Assembly (NCBI GenBank): GCA_028382005.1
Contig: JAOESH010000006.1
Location: 16,461-80,460 of the forward strand
Source: Pseudomonadota bacterium
GTDB lineage: Bacteria; Pseudomonadota; Alphaproteobacteria; Puniceispirillales; Marisalimonadaceae
Direction of reading: 5' to 3'
Length of the DNA stretch: 64,000 nucleotides
Part shown: positions 1 through 9,631 of the stretch, piece after piece
Layout: every line of letters begins with the position of its first letter
Numbering within the stretch: position 1 is the stretch's first letter
The notes under the pieces: generated by a model
What the model was told of the DNA's origin: nothing
The model's database searches: none
The model's input: the letters and a program-made list of their open reading frames with translations, nothing else
Program-made: the position numbers and the translations under genes

Positions 1-2
1 AA

Positions 3-1991
3 ATTGAAAAGTTTAATATTGAGGAATATTGGTCAATTTCATCTGTCTTTGCAAAAAATAATAAAGAAGACTTTCCTGCAAGGCTTTTTTTTATTAACAA
101 TCAAAAGCTTGCAAAAATGGATATTAAAAATGAAAAAGAAGCTGATTTAGCACTTGACCAGATTAACAAATCAACTTTTCATATTTCAAAAATTGAAAAG
201 AAAAGAGTTAAAAGAAATCCTTTAGCTCCCTTTACAACCTCAACTCTCCAACAGGATGCATCCAATAAACTAGGCTTTGGCGCTTCAAGAACTATGAGAA
301 TTGCCCAAAAGTTATATGAAGGATTAAATATTGGTTCTGAAACAACTGGATTGATAACTTATATGAGAACTGACGGGGTTCAATTAAGTTCGCAAGCTGT
401 TCAAGAATTAAGAGAAGAAATTTCAGACCGTCACGGAAAGTCGTATATTCCAGATAATCCAAGAGTATATAAATCTAAAGCTGCAAATGCTCAGGAAGCT
501 CATGAAGCAATAAGACCAACAGATATTTCACGGGATCCTGAAAGGATATCCGGTTATTTGGATGCAGAGCAATTAAAACTTTACGATTTAATTTGGAAAA
601 GAACTATTTCAAGTCAGATGCAATCGGCAGAATTAGATGAAACTTCAGCCGACATTTCAAGTAAAGATGGTAGTATTATGTTTAGAGCCAATGGCTCACA
701 AGTTTTTTTTCCTGGATTTTTTGTTTATAGAGATAAAGAAGATGATCGGTTATTACCTGACATGAATGAAAAAGAAAGTGTTGATTTAAGTAAAGTTGAA
801 AGCGATCAACATTTTACGCAACCTCCCCCAAGATATACTGATGCAAGTCTAATTAAAAAAATGGAAGAATTAGGTATTGGTAGACCATCAACTTATGCTT
901 CAATATTACAAGTTCTAATAAATAGAAACTATGTAGAAAAAGAAAAAGGCAAACATATTCCCCAAGAGAGAGGCAGGATACTTACAGCTTTTTTAAATAA
1001 TTTCTTTGGAAAATATATTGAATACGATTTCACAGCCGAATTAGAAAAAAAGCTAGACACCGTCTCTGATGGAAAATTAAATTATAAAAAATTATTAGAA
1101 GAATTCTGGAACAGTTTTAAGCCTCACTTAGACAAAATGTCTAACCTCGAAAGAGATAAAATATTAGAAGCTTTAGAAAATGAACTTACTGATTTATTTT
1201 TTCCGAAAGATGATAATCAAGATAATGGACAGCCAAATAAAAAGTGTCCAACATGTTCTAATGGTAATTTGGGCTTAGAGTTAGGCAAATATGGTGCCTT
1301 CATAGGATGCTCAAATTATCCAGAATGTAAATTTACCAAGCAAATTGCCAATAATCAAAATGGTGATGACAATGATGCCAATAATACTTTTATGCCTGAA
1401 AATAACGGACTGCTTGGGGCAGACCCTGAAACTGGATTAAATGTTTTAATTAAAAAAGGTCCTTATGGTATCTACATCCAACTAGGTGAAGAAAAAAAAC
1501 CAAAACGCACTAGCATTCCAAAACTTGTAGAAGCAAAAACAGTTGATTTAAACAAAGCTTTAGCTTTTCTCTCATTACCAAGATTAATTGGTAAACATCC
1601 AGAAACTGAGCAAGACATTTTTTCAGGCATAGGTAGATATGGCCCTTATTTAAAATATGATATAAATTTTATAAGTATTCCTGCTGACGAAACAGTAATT
1701 AACATAGGTTTAAACCATGCTGTAGTGATGATTGGAGAAAATAGTGACAAACTCGGGAGAGTCCTCGGCGATCATCCTGATGGTAATGGAAAAGTGTTGG
1801 CAAAATCAGGAAGGTTTGGACCTTATGTAGAGTACAATAAGATCAGAGCCACCTTACCTAAGTCGTTTACGTTAGAAGAAATTAACTTAGAACAAGCTAT
1901 TGAATTAATTGTTGCAAAGGCTGCAAAACCTCCAAGATTTACAAAGAAGCCTTTGAAGAAAACTACAAAGAAAACCACAAAGAAAAAATGA
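3..1991 (+). CDS. topA: DNA topoisomerase I (5' end outside window)
   Basis: Type IA topoisomerase that relaxes negative supercoils through a 5'-phosphotyrosine intermediate. The reading frame is open from the window edge: the 38 codons before the first ATG (117) already read as TopA sequence, so 117 is not the start and the N-terminal Toprim part is missing. The active-site motif ITYMRTD lies at 354-374, with the catalytic Tyr codon at 360-362. Downstream are the DNA-binding core and one four-cysteine zinc ribbon (CPTC...C..YPEC, about 1244-1330). Three GxYGxY/GRFGPY-type C-terminal repeats follow, then a Lys/Thr-rich tail. The rnr gene follows after 29 bases, the usual alphaproteobacterial topA-rnr order. 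Family assignment is secure; only the length is unknown. Confidence 0.97.
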   Translation: MEKFNIEEYWSISSVFAKNNKEDFPARLFFINNQKLAKMDIKNEKEADLALDQINKSTFHISKIEKKRVKRNPLAPFTTSTLQQDASNKLGFGASRTMRIAQKLYEGLNIGSETTGLITYMRTDGVQLSSQAVQELREEISDRHGKSYIPDNPRVYKSKAANAQEAHEAIRPTDISRDPERISGYLDAEQLKLYDLIWKRTISSQMQSAELDETSADISSKDGSIMFRANGSQVFFPGFFVYRDKEDDRLLPDMNEKESVDLSKVESDQHFTQPPPRYTDASLIKKMEELGIGRPSTYASILQVLINRNYVEKEKGKHIPQERGRILTAFLNNFFGKYIEYDFTAELEKKLDTVSDGKLNYKKLLEEFWNSFKPHLDKMSNLERDKILEALENELTDLFFPKDDNQDNGQPNKKCPTCSNGNLGLELGKYGAFIGCSNYPECKFTKQIANNQNGDDNDANNTFMPENNGLLGADPETGLNVLIKKGPYGIYIQLGEEKKPKRTSIPKLVEAKTVDLNKALAFLSLPRLIGKHPETEQDIFSGIGRYGPYLKYDINFISIPADETVINIGLNHAVVMIGENSDKLGRVLGDHPDGNGKVLAKSGRFGPYVEYNKIRATLPKSFTLEEINLEQAIELIVAKAAKPPRFTKKPLKKTTKKTTKKK

Positions 1992-2020
1992 TTTATGGTT
2001 AAAAGTAAACTTCATCAAAT

Positions 2021-4096
2021 ATGAAAAATAATTACCATAGTAAAATAGAAGAGCTCAGTTCTCCAATATTATCATTAAAAATAACTTCTGTAGATGAAGA
2101 TGGCTTTGCCACTGCAACTATATTGGATAGTAAGTATGATTTTAGAAAAGTTGAAATACCATTCAATAATGAAAATATCAAATTTAATATACAAGACCAT
2201 TTATTAGTCCAATTCAAGATATCTAACAACAAGTTTGAATTTATTAAGATTATTAAAAAACTAGATGTTGAGAGAAGATATTTTTTTGCAAAAGTAAATA
2301 TTAACTCAAAAAAACAGTTTGTACTGCAAGAATTAGAAAGAGGTCGTAAGAGTAAAGAAACGATAATTCCTATAATATCTGAAGAAACTATTCTTCAAAA
2401 CGGCGATGTTGTAAAGGCTCAAATAGCATCTGCGCAAACTTTGAAAAATATAAAAATAAAAAAAATAAGAACAAAAAAGAGAGACAAAAATCGAAATAAT
2501 GGCCAAACTAATTACGCAGAAATTTTAGAAATAATTGGATCTTCATTTGATCCAAAAACATTTTCTTTTTTAGCAATCAAAGAAAATGATTTAAATTACG
2601 AATTCAATAAAAATATCATTAATGAAGTTAAAGATTTAGATAAAACTAATTATACAGACCGTAAAGATTTAAGATCCACCTCATTTGTAACAATTGACGG
2701 AGAAAATGCTAAAGACTTTGATGATGCTGTTTATGCTGAAAAATTACCTAATAAGAAAGGTTGGAAGATATTAGTTGCCATAGCTGATGTGTCTCATTAT
2801 GTGAAGCTTAATTCGTATCTAGATCAAGAAGCAAGGGATAGAGGGAATTCTGTATATTTACCAAATCTTGTCATTCCAATGCTTCCAGAGGAATTGTCAA
2901 ATAATTTATGCTCATTAAAGCCAAATTTGGATAGATTGTGTTTAACAGTTGAAATAACTTTAAATGACAGAGGTATTAAACAGTCACATAAGTTTTTTCA
3001 ATCTACAATAAACTCAAAACAAAGATTAACTTACGAACAAGTTGAGGATGTGATTAATAATATAAGCTGTGATTTAAATAAAGATATTCTAAATGTAATA
3101 AATTGTTTACATGAAGTTTATCAACTTCTTGATAATGAAAGAACAATCAGAGGTGCATTAAATTTAAATTTACCAGAAAAAGTAATAATATTTAATAAAG
3201 ATAATTGGCCAATAAACGTAAAGAAAGTTTTTGGTATGACTAGTAACAAGATAATTGAAGAATTCATGGTTTTAGCTAATGTCGCTGCGGCTGAAGAAAT
3301 AAATAAAAGTTCACAAAGCTCGGTTTACCGAGTTCATGAACAACCAAGTGAAGAAAAGTATAGAACATTAATTGATATAATAGGACAACCACTAGCTAAC
3401 ATTCTTATTGGCAAAGTACCTCACCCTTCATTGATGAACAAAATATTAGAACAAACAAAAGAAACAGCTGATTATGAATCAATTAATCAATCAATATTAA
3501 GAAGCCAGTCTCAAGCAAGATACGACAATAAAAATTATTCCCATTTTGGTCTAGCACTCAAAGACTATGTTCACTTTACATCACCTATACGTAGGTATGC
3601 TGATTTATTAATTCACAGGCAAATTATAGAAATAATAAATAATAAAGGTTTAAATAAGTTAAATAAAAATATTGAAGAAAAAGAAATTCAATTATTATGC
3701 GAACATATTTCAAATTCGGAAAGAAAAGCAACAAATGCGGAGAGAAAAACGATTGATCGGTTAATTACTTTATTATACCAAGACAGAGTTAATGAAACTG
3801 TGACTGGTTCAATTATATCAGTTCATAAATTTGGAATTTTTATATCTATAGATGATGGAGTAGCTGAAGCACTACTTCCTATACGTGAATTACCATATGA
3901 TTGGTATGATTATGACCAGATAAAGCAAATATTATTAGGTAAAAACTCAGGTTATTTTTTTAGAAGTGGTATGATGCTTACTGTAAAAATCACAGAAGTT
4001 ATTCCTTTGACAGGAAGCATAACAGTAAAATTTGTTTCTGGAGAAACAAAAAGTAAAGTAAAAAAGTTGAAAAAGAGCAGAAAAAAAATCAATTAA
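2021..4096 (+). CDS. rnr: Ribonuclease R (RNB-family 3'-5' exoribonuclease), short N-terminus
   Basis: Processive 3'-5' exoribonuclease that degrades structured RNA. It has cold-shock/OB-like segments (about residues 20-150), the RNB catalytic core with the metal-binding run DGENAKDFDDAVY (about residues 226-238), and a C-terminal S1 domain (about 595-670) ending in a Lys-rich tail. At 691 residues it is shorter than usual. The N-terminal winged-helix domain normally found before the OB domains is absent. An in-frame TAA at 2006-2008 rules out a longer start, so this is a real N-terminal reduction and not a wrong start. It lies 29 bases after topA and probably shares its transcript. Confidence 0.95.
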   Translation: MKNNYHSKIEELSSPILSLKITSVDEDGFATATILDSKYDFRKVEIPFNNENIKFNIQDHLLVQFKISNNKFEFIKIIKKLDVERRYFFAKVNINSKKQFVLQELERGRKSKETIIPIISEETILQNGDVVKAQIASAQTLKNIKIKKIRTKKRDKNRNNGQTNYAEILEIIGSSFDPKTFSFLAIKENDLNYEFNKNIINEVKDLDKTNYTDRKDLRSTSFVTIDGENAKDFDDAVYAEKLPNKKGWKILVAIADVSHYVKLNSYLDQEARDRGNSVYLPNLVIPMLPEELSNNLCSLKPNLDRLCLTVEITLNDRGIKQSHKFFQSTINSKQRLTYEQVEDVINNISCDLNKDILNVINCLHEVYQLLDNERTIRGALNLNLPEKVIIFNKDNWPINVKKVFGMTSNKIIEEFMVLANVAAAEEINKSSQSSVYRVHEQPSEEKYRTLIDIIGQPLANILIGKVPHPSLMNKILEQTKETADYESINQSILRSQSQARYDNKNYSHFGLALKDYVHFTSPIRRYADLLIHRQIIEIINNKGLNKLNKNIEEKEIQLLCEHISNSERKATNAERKTIDRLITLLYQDRVNETVTGSIISVHKFGIFISIDDGVAEALLPIRELPYDWYDYDQIKQILLGKNSGYFFRSGMMLTVKITEVIPLTGSITVKFVSGETKSKVKKLKKSRKKIN

Positions 4097-4177
4097 AAGT
4101 TATCAAAAATCAAAAATATTCATAACTTGACTTTAAACAATAATTAAATTAAAAAATATTTAATTAAGGAGTTCAAC

Positions 4178-4345
4178 ATGGCTAAACCCGCAACATTACA
4201 AATTAAACTTATCAGTTCTGCTGATACTGGATATTTTTATGTAACAAAGAAGAACCCTAGAACAAAACCCGAAAAATTAGAATTAATGAAATATGATCCA
4301 AGAGCTAGAAAACATGTTTTATTTAAAGAAGCAAAAATAAAATAA
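4178..4345 (+). CDS. rpmG: 50S ribosomal protein L33
   Basis: A 55-residue basic protein beginning [11 protein letters not shown] and ending [13 protein letters not shown], which matches alphaproteobacterial L33 along its whole length. It is a structural protein of the large subunit near the E site. It has no cysteines, so it is the zinc-free (C-minus) form. A clear AAGGAG ribosome binding site at 4166-4171 sits 6 bases before the ATG. Its place after rnr is typical for the class. It is convergent with the EipB-like gene, with only 10 bases between the stops. Confidence 0.96.
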   Translation: MAKPATLQIKLISSADTGYFYVTKKNPRTKPEKLELMKYDPRARKHVLFKEAKIK

Positions 4346-4355
4346 TTAATTACTC

Positions 4356-5150
4356 TTAGTTATTACATATTTTTTTTTCAAGAACTTGAAAATCTTTTAA
4401 CTTAGCTTTTACTTCAAAATCCCCATAATTAACTTTATAAGAATAAACAACTCCTACCTCATCTAGTTCTAATGATATCTCGTAATCTGGTTCTGTTTTT
4501 TTTTCAATCTTAGAATAAAAAGCGATTTTAATTGGCCAGACCATGACCTTAGATAAGTCTTTACCATTATGCACGTTGGCTTGTTTTTTATTACTTATGA
4601 AGGTTGAAACTGTTTTAATTTGCTTGCTCTCTTCATTTCCAAAAAAAACCTCAGAAGTGAAAATACTTTGACCCTTTTTAGCTTTTTCAATGATTTTCTG
4701 TAAATGTTCTAAAGGGAATAATATATTTTTATTAAAAGATAGTTTTTTTATATCTTGGTTAATTATAGATCCTGAAATGTTTATTTCATTTTTTTCAACA
4801 AAACCTTGATAATTATTTTTACCATTTAAATCGCTTTTTTCAGTTAATTGAAAACTATGTTTAGTAGAATTTTTATTTTCGAAAGTAGTATAGCTTGAAT
4901 AGCTTTTTGCAGTTTTTTTGTTAGGTAATTCATACATTAATGCATAATCTTCTCTCACATTCCACCCATTACAAACTTCTTGAATTTCAAAAAATGTTTG
5001 ACCTTGTCCACCTTCTAGAAGAGAATTTTTAATGTTTTCGACATTAAGAGTATAAGTTGCTTTATGAGATAGGAGCTGCAATGCAAATGAAGGATTAGTT
5101 AAGAATATATTCATTACCAGAAAGACACTCATATATCTATTTAAAAACAT
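4356..5150 (-). CDS. EipB-like periplasmic cell-envelope protein (DUF1849 family)
   Basis: A 264-residue secreted protein. A hydrophobic N-terminal segment (about residues 7-23, ending PSFA) looks like a signal peptide. The mature start with LLSHKATYTLNV, the EVCNGW motif and the beta-rich remainder resemble the DUF1849/EipB family, periplasmic beta-spiral proteins needed for envelope integrity in Brucella. The two cysteines are at residues 60 and 262, near the start and end of the mature chain. That matches the single long-range disulfide known for EipB. It is a single gene, convergent with rpmG and divergent from rnd. The family call rests on motif memory, not a search. Confidence 0.75.
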   Translation of the reverse strand: MFLNRYMSVFLVMNIFLTNPSFALQLLSHKATYTLNVENIKNSLLEGGQGQTFFEIQEVCNGWNVREDYALMYELPNKKTAKSYSSYTTFENKNSTKHSFQLTEKSDLNGKNNYQGFVEKNEINISGSIINQDIKKLSFNKNILFPLEHLQKIIEKAKKGQSIFTSEVFFGNEESKQIKTVSTFISNKKQANVHNGKDLSKVMVWPIKIAFYSKIEKKTEPDYEISLELDEVGVVYSYKVNYGDFEVKAKLKDFQVLEKKICNN

Positions 5151-5234
5151 TTTTTTTGACCTTATAATTTGTTAAATACATCAAAATTAAATTTATCATT
5201 GTTTTAAAAATAATATAATTTAAGTTATCTTGTT

Positions 5235-6386
5235 ATGAATATAATAAATACACCAATCACTGATCAAAATACATTAAATAATTTTTATCAAAAATGCACA
5301 AAAGAAAAATTTCTTGCAATAGATACCGAATTTATTAGGGATAGCACCTATTATCCGTCTTTATGTCTAATTCAAATTGCAGGTATGGATTTTGCCGGTG
5401 CCATTGATCCTCTTACAAAATTAGATATGAGCCCAATTTGGAAATTACTATTGAATAAAAATATTTTAAAAATTTTCCATGCAGGTAGACAAGATTTAGA
5501 AATATTTTTTGAATTAATAGGTGAAATACCTTCACCAATCTATGACACACAAATAGCTGCAATGTTTTGTGGACATGGCGATCAGATTGGTTATGAAGGT
5601 TTAGTAAATAGCTTTTTAGGATTGTCAGTTAATAAAGAACACCAATTTACAAATTGGTTACAAAGACCACTATCAAATGATCAAATTAACTACGCAATAT
5701 CAGATGTAACACACTTAATTAAAATATTTCCATTAATAAACAATGTAATAAAAGATAATAACAGAGAAGAATGGGTTAGGGATGAGCTAGAACATCTTAG
5801 TAAAAAAGAGTTGTATCAGGTTAACCCAGATGAAGTTTGGAAAAAAATTAAATTAAAAAACTCTAATCCAAAAATGTTAAACTTACTTAAAAATCTTGCA
5901 TCTTGGAGAGAAAGACAGTGTAAAAAAAGAAATCTGCCAAGAAATAGACTGATAAGGGACGATGTTTTAATAAATATTTCGTTTTCTAAGCCTAAAACAA
6001 TAAGTGAATTAAAAAAAATAAGAGCTATACCAAGAAATTTGTCAAATGATGATTTTTATCAAATTCTGGATGTAATTGAGGAATCTCACAAAACAAAACG
6101 TGAGGAATGGCCTTTAGTATCAAATTCAACTTCTCCCAAAATATCTAAAGGTAGTTTAGAATTGTTAAAACTATTATTAAAATATTGTTCAGAAGAGAGC
6201 GGTTTAGCAGAAAAGGTTATTGCTAATACTGAAGATCTAAAATCTATTTTAGTAGGACAAAAACAAAATATGAAAATATTTACAGGTTGGAGAAACGAAA
6301 TTTTTGGAAAATTAGCTCTATCATTATTAAATGGAAAATTAGCATTTAAAATCGATAAAGGTAAAATAAAAAAAATAGATATTTAG
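5235..6386 (+). CDS. rnd: Ribonuclease D
   Basis: DEDDy-family 3'-5' exoribonuclease used in tRNA 3' trimming. Exo I is seen as AIDTEF (D30, E32), Exo II as FHAGRQDLEIF and Exo III as YAISDVTHL. An HRDC domain follows at about residues 210-290 (region with WRERQCKKRNLPRNRLI). Length (383) is normal. The stop overlaps the stop of the convergent hdaA gene by 4 bases. In many alphaproteobacteria ppk/ppx lie near this junction; they are not here. Confidence 0.95.
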   Translation: MNIINTPITDQNTLNNFYQKCTKEKFLAIDTEFIRDSTYYPSLCLIQIAGMDFAGAIDPLTKLDMSPIWKLLLNKNILKIFHAGRQDLEIFFELIGEIPSPIYDTQIAAMFCGHGDQIGYEGLVNSFLGLSVNKEHQFTNWLQRPLSNDQINYAISDVTHLIKIFPLINNVIKDNNREEWVRDELEHLSKKELYQVNPDEVWKKIKLKNSNPKMLNLLKNLASWRERQCKKRNLPRNRLIRDDVLINISFSKPKTISELKKIRAIPRNLSNDDFYQILDVIEESHKTKREEWPLVSNSTSPKISKGSLELLKLLLKYCSEESGLAEKVIANTEDLKSILVGQKQNMKIFTGWRNEIFGKLALSLLNGKLAFKIDKGKIKKIDI

Positions 6387-7108
6387 TTTTTAGATAATGT
6401 ATCAAAAACATGTTGAATACTTTTGTAACTTACCTTTTTTTTAGTTTCTAATGAAAAAAGGTCTAATTTATTAATAAAATTAATAACACTTTCAAAGTTT
6501 CTCTCTAATCTCTCTAAAATATAAATACATTGATTATCGTTTAACATTAGTTTTTTTTCATTAGTGTACTTTATCATTAAGGTATATAATAGCATATCAT
6601 CTGGCAACTTAATCTCACAAGACAGTAAACTTCGTATTCTTGAATTTAAATCGGCTAAATCCCAATCCATTTCAAAAGCAGAATATCTTGATAAAAAGAG
6701 AATTGACCCATCATTATAAGTTACTTGATTTAAAAAATGCATTACTAATTCAGAAGAATAATTTATACTTGGTCCGAAATCATCAATAATAAAATTAATT
6801 CCTTTTTTAATTAATTCTAAGTCACTAGGTTTTAAAGAAGATAAAAAAATAGAATTATTATATTCCTTGAAGATATTACTTAGATGAGTTTTACCGCTAC
6901 CTTTGGGTCCAAAAATAAGTGCGGCAGGTATTGAGCTAATTTTTTTTTTACCTAGCCAAAAATCAGAGTTATCTATCAAACTAATTGCTGATTCATTGCA
7001 ATTAGAAATGATAAAGTTTTCTCTATTTTTTAGGGTTTTAAATGTCAAAGGAAGTGCTAATTGTTTATTAAAACCACTTTTATTTATGTTTCTTAATTTA
7101 GTCTGCAT
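6383..7108 (-). CDS. hdaA: DnaA-family regulator of replication initiation (Hda/HdaA-like)
   Basis: A 241-residue AAA+ protein of the DnaA/Hda type. Family members work with the beta clamp to promote hydrolysis of DnaA-ATP after initiation. The Walker A motif is FGPKGSGKTHLSN, and a Walker B-like IIDDFG follows about 40 residues later. The N-terminus KQLALPL resembles the clamp-binding QL(S)LPL motif of Hda, which supports Hda over full DnaA. There is no DnaA domain IV. It sits 3 bases after the PerM-type permease gene, in a three-gene minus-strand operon with it and the DUF2066 gene, a standard alphaproteobacterial order. Confidence 0.88.
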   Translation of the reverse strand: MQTKLRNINKSGFNKQLALPLTFKTLKNRENFIISNCNESAISLIDNSDFWLGKKKISSIPAALIFGPKGSGKTHLSNIFKEYNNSIFLSSLKPSDLELIKKGINFIIDDFGPSINYSSELVMHFLNQVTYNDGSILFLSRYSAFEMDWDLADLNSRIRSLLSCEIKLPDDMLLYTLMIKYTNEKKLMLNDNQCIYILERLERNFESVINFINKLDLFSLETKKKVSYKSIQHVFDTLSKN

Positions 7109-7111
7109 GAG

Positions 7112-8149
7112 TTAATTTTCATTAATCATTTTAAAAAAATAATGCCTAATTATTACTCCCAAAATTGCTGCTACAGGTAGCGATATAAGAACACCTATAA
7201 AGCCTGCAAGATGAGCCCCCGTTAAAAGAGAAAATAAAATCCAAATTGGATTTAATCCAATTGCTTCACCCACTAGTTTTGGAGTTAAATAATAGCTTTC
7301 AACTACTTGCCCAAAAAGAAAAACTAGTGATAAATAAAATAACTCTAATGAAAAACCAAGCTGGAAAAAACCCAATATTAATGTTAGGCCACCTCCTAAG
7401 ATTGCTCCTACGTAAGGAATAAACGATATTACTCCAGCAAACATACCTAAAAGTATTCCAAATTCTATCCCTAAAAAGAAAAGCGACAAAGAATAAAAAA
7501 CAGATAAAATTAGACATATTAAGCCTTGACCTCGAATAAATTTAGAAAGAACAACATCTATTTTTTTAATTAAAATTGTTAAACCTTTAAAATTTGATTT
7601 GCTTTCAAAATCATTTAAAAAAATCTTAATGTTTTTAAACTCTAAGCTCATATAAAAACTTATGATAAAAACTAAAATAATATTAAAAAAACTACTGAAA
7701 AATTGAATACTATTATTAACTAGAATAGTGGTAGAACTAATTAAGTTTTTTGAAAAAGGTTTTAAAAATTCGATATAATCAAAACTTTTTATTTTTTCAT
7801 CAATAAAGTATTGGCTATTAAATTCATTAATCAAAATTTCTATTTTGCTAACATAAGATGGTAAAATAGATATTAAATTATGAATTTGTTTAATAATAAT
7901 TGGTGAAATTAATATTAAAATAGATAAAAAGAATAAGATAAAAATTATAACTGATAATAAACTTGAAATAGTTTCATTTAAATATTCATCAAAGAATTTT
8001 TTTATAGGATTAACTAAATAAGCAATTATAAAGGCCAATGCAAAAGGAATAATGACTTGGAATAAATATAAAGAAACTAAAATCAATATAGATAATATTA
8101 TATATACATTTAGATTTTTGATATTTTTATTTTTCAATTCATTTGACAT
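7112..8149 (-). CDS. AI-2E family (PerM-type) membrane transporter
   Basis: A polytopic inner-membrane protein of about 345 residues with roughly seven to eight hydrophobic segments. It carries the family's typical C-terminal run (GVISFIPYVGAILGG, then a segment ending GFIGVLISLPVAAILGVI). The AI-2E/PerM family includes proposed exporters, but the substrate cannot be told from sequence. A GTG start at 8158 is possible. However, the GAGG ribosome binding site overlaps that codon and is 8 bases from the ATG at 8149, so I use 8149. It lies between the DUF2066 gene and hdaA. Confidence 0.85.
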   Translation of the reverse strand: MSNELKNKNIKNLNVYIILSILILVSLYLFQVIIPFALAFIIAYLVNPIKKFFDEYLNETISSLLSVIIFILFFLSILILISPIIIKQIHNLISILPSYVSKIEILINEFNSQYFIDEKIKSFDYIEFLKPFSKNLISSTTILVNNSIQFFSSFFNIILVFIISFYMSLEFKNIKIFLNDFESKSNFKGLTILIKKIDVVLSKFIRGQGLICLILSVFYSLSLFFLGIEFGILLGMFAGVISFIPYVGAILGGGLTLILGFFQLGFSLELFYLSLVFLFGQVVESYYLTPKLVGEAIGLNPIWILFSLLTGAHLAGFIGVLISLPVAAILGVIIRHYFFKMINEN

Positions 8150-8162
8150 TAAATACACCTCA

Positions 8163-9509
8163 TTATAATTTTGAATCTAGTATGTATTGTTGAGAATTAA
8201 AATCTTTAAAAATCAATTTTTTTTCTTTTGTTGCTTGAAAAAAGGTTTTCTTATTTCCTATAAATGTAACGACTATCCTCCCTTTTAAGTTTGAAATGGA
8301 AATAACTTTAACTTTTTTAACAAATGGTAAGCTTTCAAGAGTATCGAGCACAATTGGCCAAACACTTATATTCTTCTGTTTTAATACAGTATTTATATTA
8401 TATTTTATTTTACCATCTGATTTTAATATGCCTCTTTTCACATATTCAAAACTTTTTAAATTTCTCTTTTTATAAAATATAATTTCATTTTCTATTTTTA
8501 TGATGCCTTTATCTAAAAAACCACTGGTCGATTTAACTTTTATAATTTTATCATTAAACAAGAGTGGTGCTTCTAATGATGTTGATTGGAAAGTAGATAT
8601 TGGAATAATAAGCTCAACTTCATTAATAATATTAGGATCAATTAAATTATCTTTCTTCCAATTAATTTCTATTGAATTTATTATTTTTAAAACTTCTTTA
8701 TTTAATAGAGTGTTATTAATTTGATAAATAGATGAAGTTGTTTTGAGAGATATTTTATTTCTATAAATTGTATTTTCTAATTTACCAGTTTTATTGTATA
8801 TTTTAGCGTAGGTGCTTAGAAAAGTTTTTCCATCATTTCTTAAAATTGGTTCTGCAACAACTAATAATAATGCATCAGATTTTTCTATATTAATTAACTT
8901 TCTAATAAGGTCTTTATTATTTTCATTAATTATATTTGACCCCATACCCCTAGATAAATTTAGATTACCCTTTGCTAATGACAGTTTTACAAGACCATCT
9001 AAAGATTTAAGCTGCTTTTCCCATTTAGAATACCAAGGGTCTTTTTCATCCCATAAAATAAATCCCCTTGGACCTTTGAAAATTGGAAGTATTGAGATTG
9101 GTTTGCGATGAGTTTCTGCATATTGTAACTTATTTTTATGAAAATAATCTATTATTAATTTTCTATTAAAACATACGTCAAAGTTAGCCAAATATCTTGT
9201 ATCACTATTTGCTTCACTATTCACTTTCAAGTAATCCACTAATCTAAGTACTTCCGAATTCTTAAATATATTTTTTTTATTTCTAAGTGTTAGTTTGTTA
9301 AGAAGTCTATTCAAACCAATTAACCTAGCTTTTTGTTCGGCTAACTCCCTTGCTTCAATAAGAGATTCTTTTGTAAAATCAACTTTAATATTTTTTATAT
9401 AGTAAGATGAATTAATACAATCGTCATTATTAGAAGCAAAAGAAAATGAAAAAATAAAAATGATGCCTACAATTGTAAAACTTATTATTTTTAAAAATTT
9501 AAAAAGCAT
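8163..9509 (-). CDS. DUF2066 domain secreted protein
   Basis: A 448-residue protein with an N-terminal hydrophobic signal segment (about residues 5-26) followed by a lysine-rich soluble chain. The position, divergent from purM and directly upstream of the PerM and hdaA genes, and segments such as AEQKARLIGLNRLLNKLT, match the DUF2066 family found at this place in alphaproteobacteria. Function is unknown. A periplasmic or envelope role is inferred only from the signal segment. The 122-base gap to purM must hold both divergent promoters; I saw no convincing -35/-10 pair there. Confidence 0.7.
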   Translation of the reverse strand: MLFKFLKIISFTIVGIIFIFSFSFASNNDDCINSSYYIKNIKVDFTKESLIEARELAEQKARLIGLNRLLNKLTLRNKKNIFKNSEVLRLVDYLKVNSEANSDTRYLANFDVCFNRKLIIDYFHKNKLQYAETHRKPISILPIFKGPRGFILWDEKDPWYSKWEKQLKSLDGLVKLSLAKGNLNLSRGMGSNIINENNKDLIRKLINIEKSDALLLVVAEPILRNDGKTFLSTYAKIYNKTGKLENTIYRNKISLKTTSSIYQINNTLLNKEVLKIINSIEINWKKDNLIDPNIINEVELIIPISTFQSTSLEAPLLFNDKIIKVKSTSGFLDKGIIKIENEIIFYKKRNLKSFEYVKRGILKSDGKIKYNINTVLKQKNISVWPIVLDTLESLPFVKKVKVISISNLKGRIVVTFIGNKKTFFQATKEKKLIFKDFNSQQYILDSKL

Positions 9510-9631
9510 TTTTAACCATACAATTTTTTAATTGATAAGTAACTATAACATCGATATATCAATTATATAAATTTTCACTGTTTTTTACAGAAAATAATTA
9601 AAATTAACTATCCTAGTAAAGATTATCTTAA

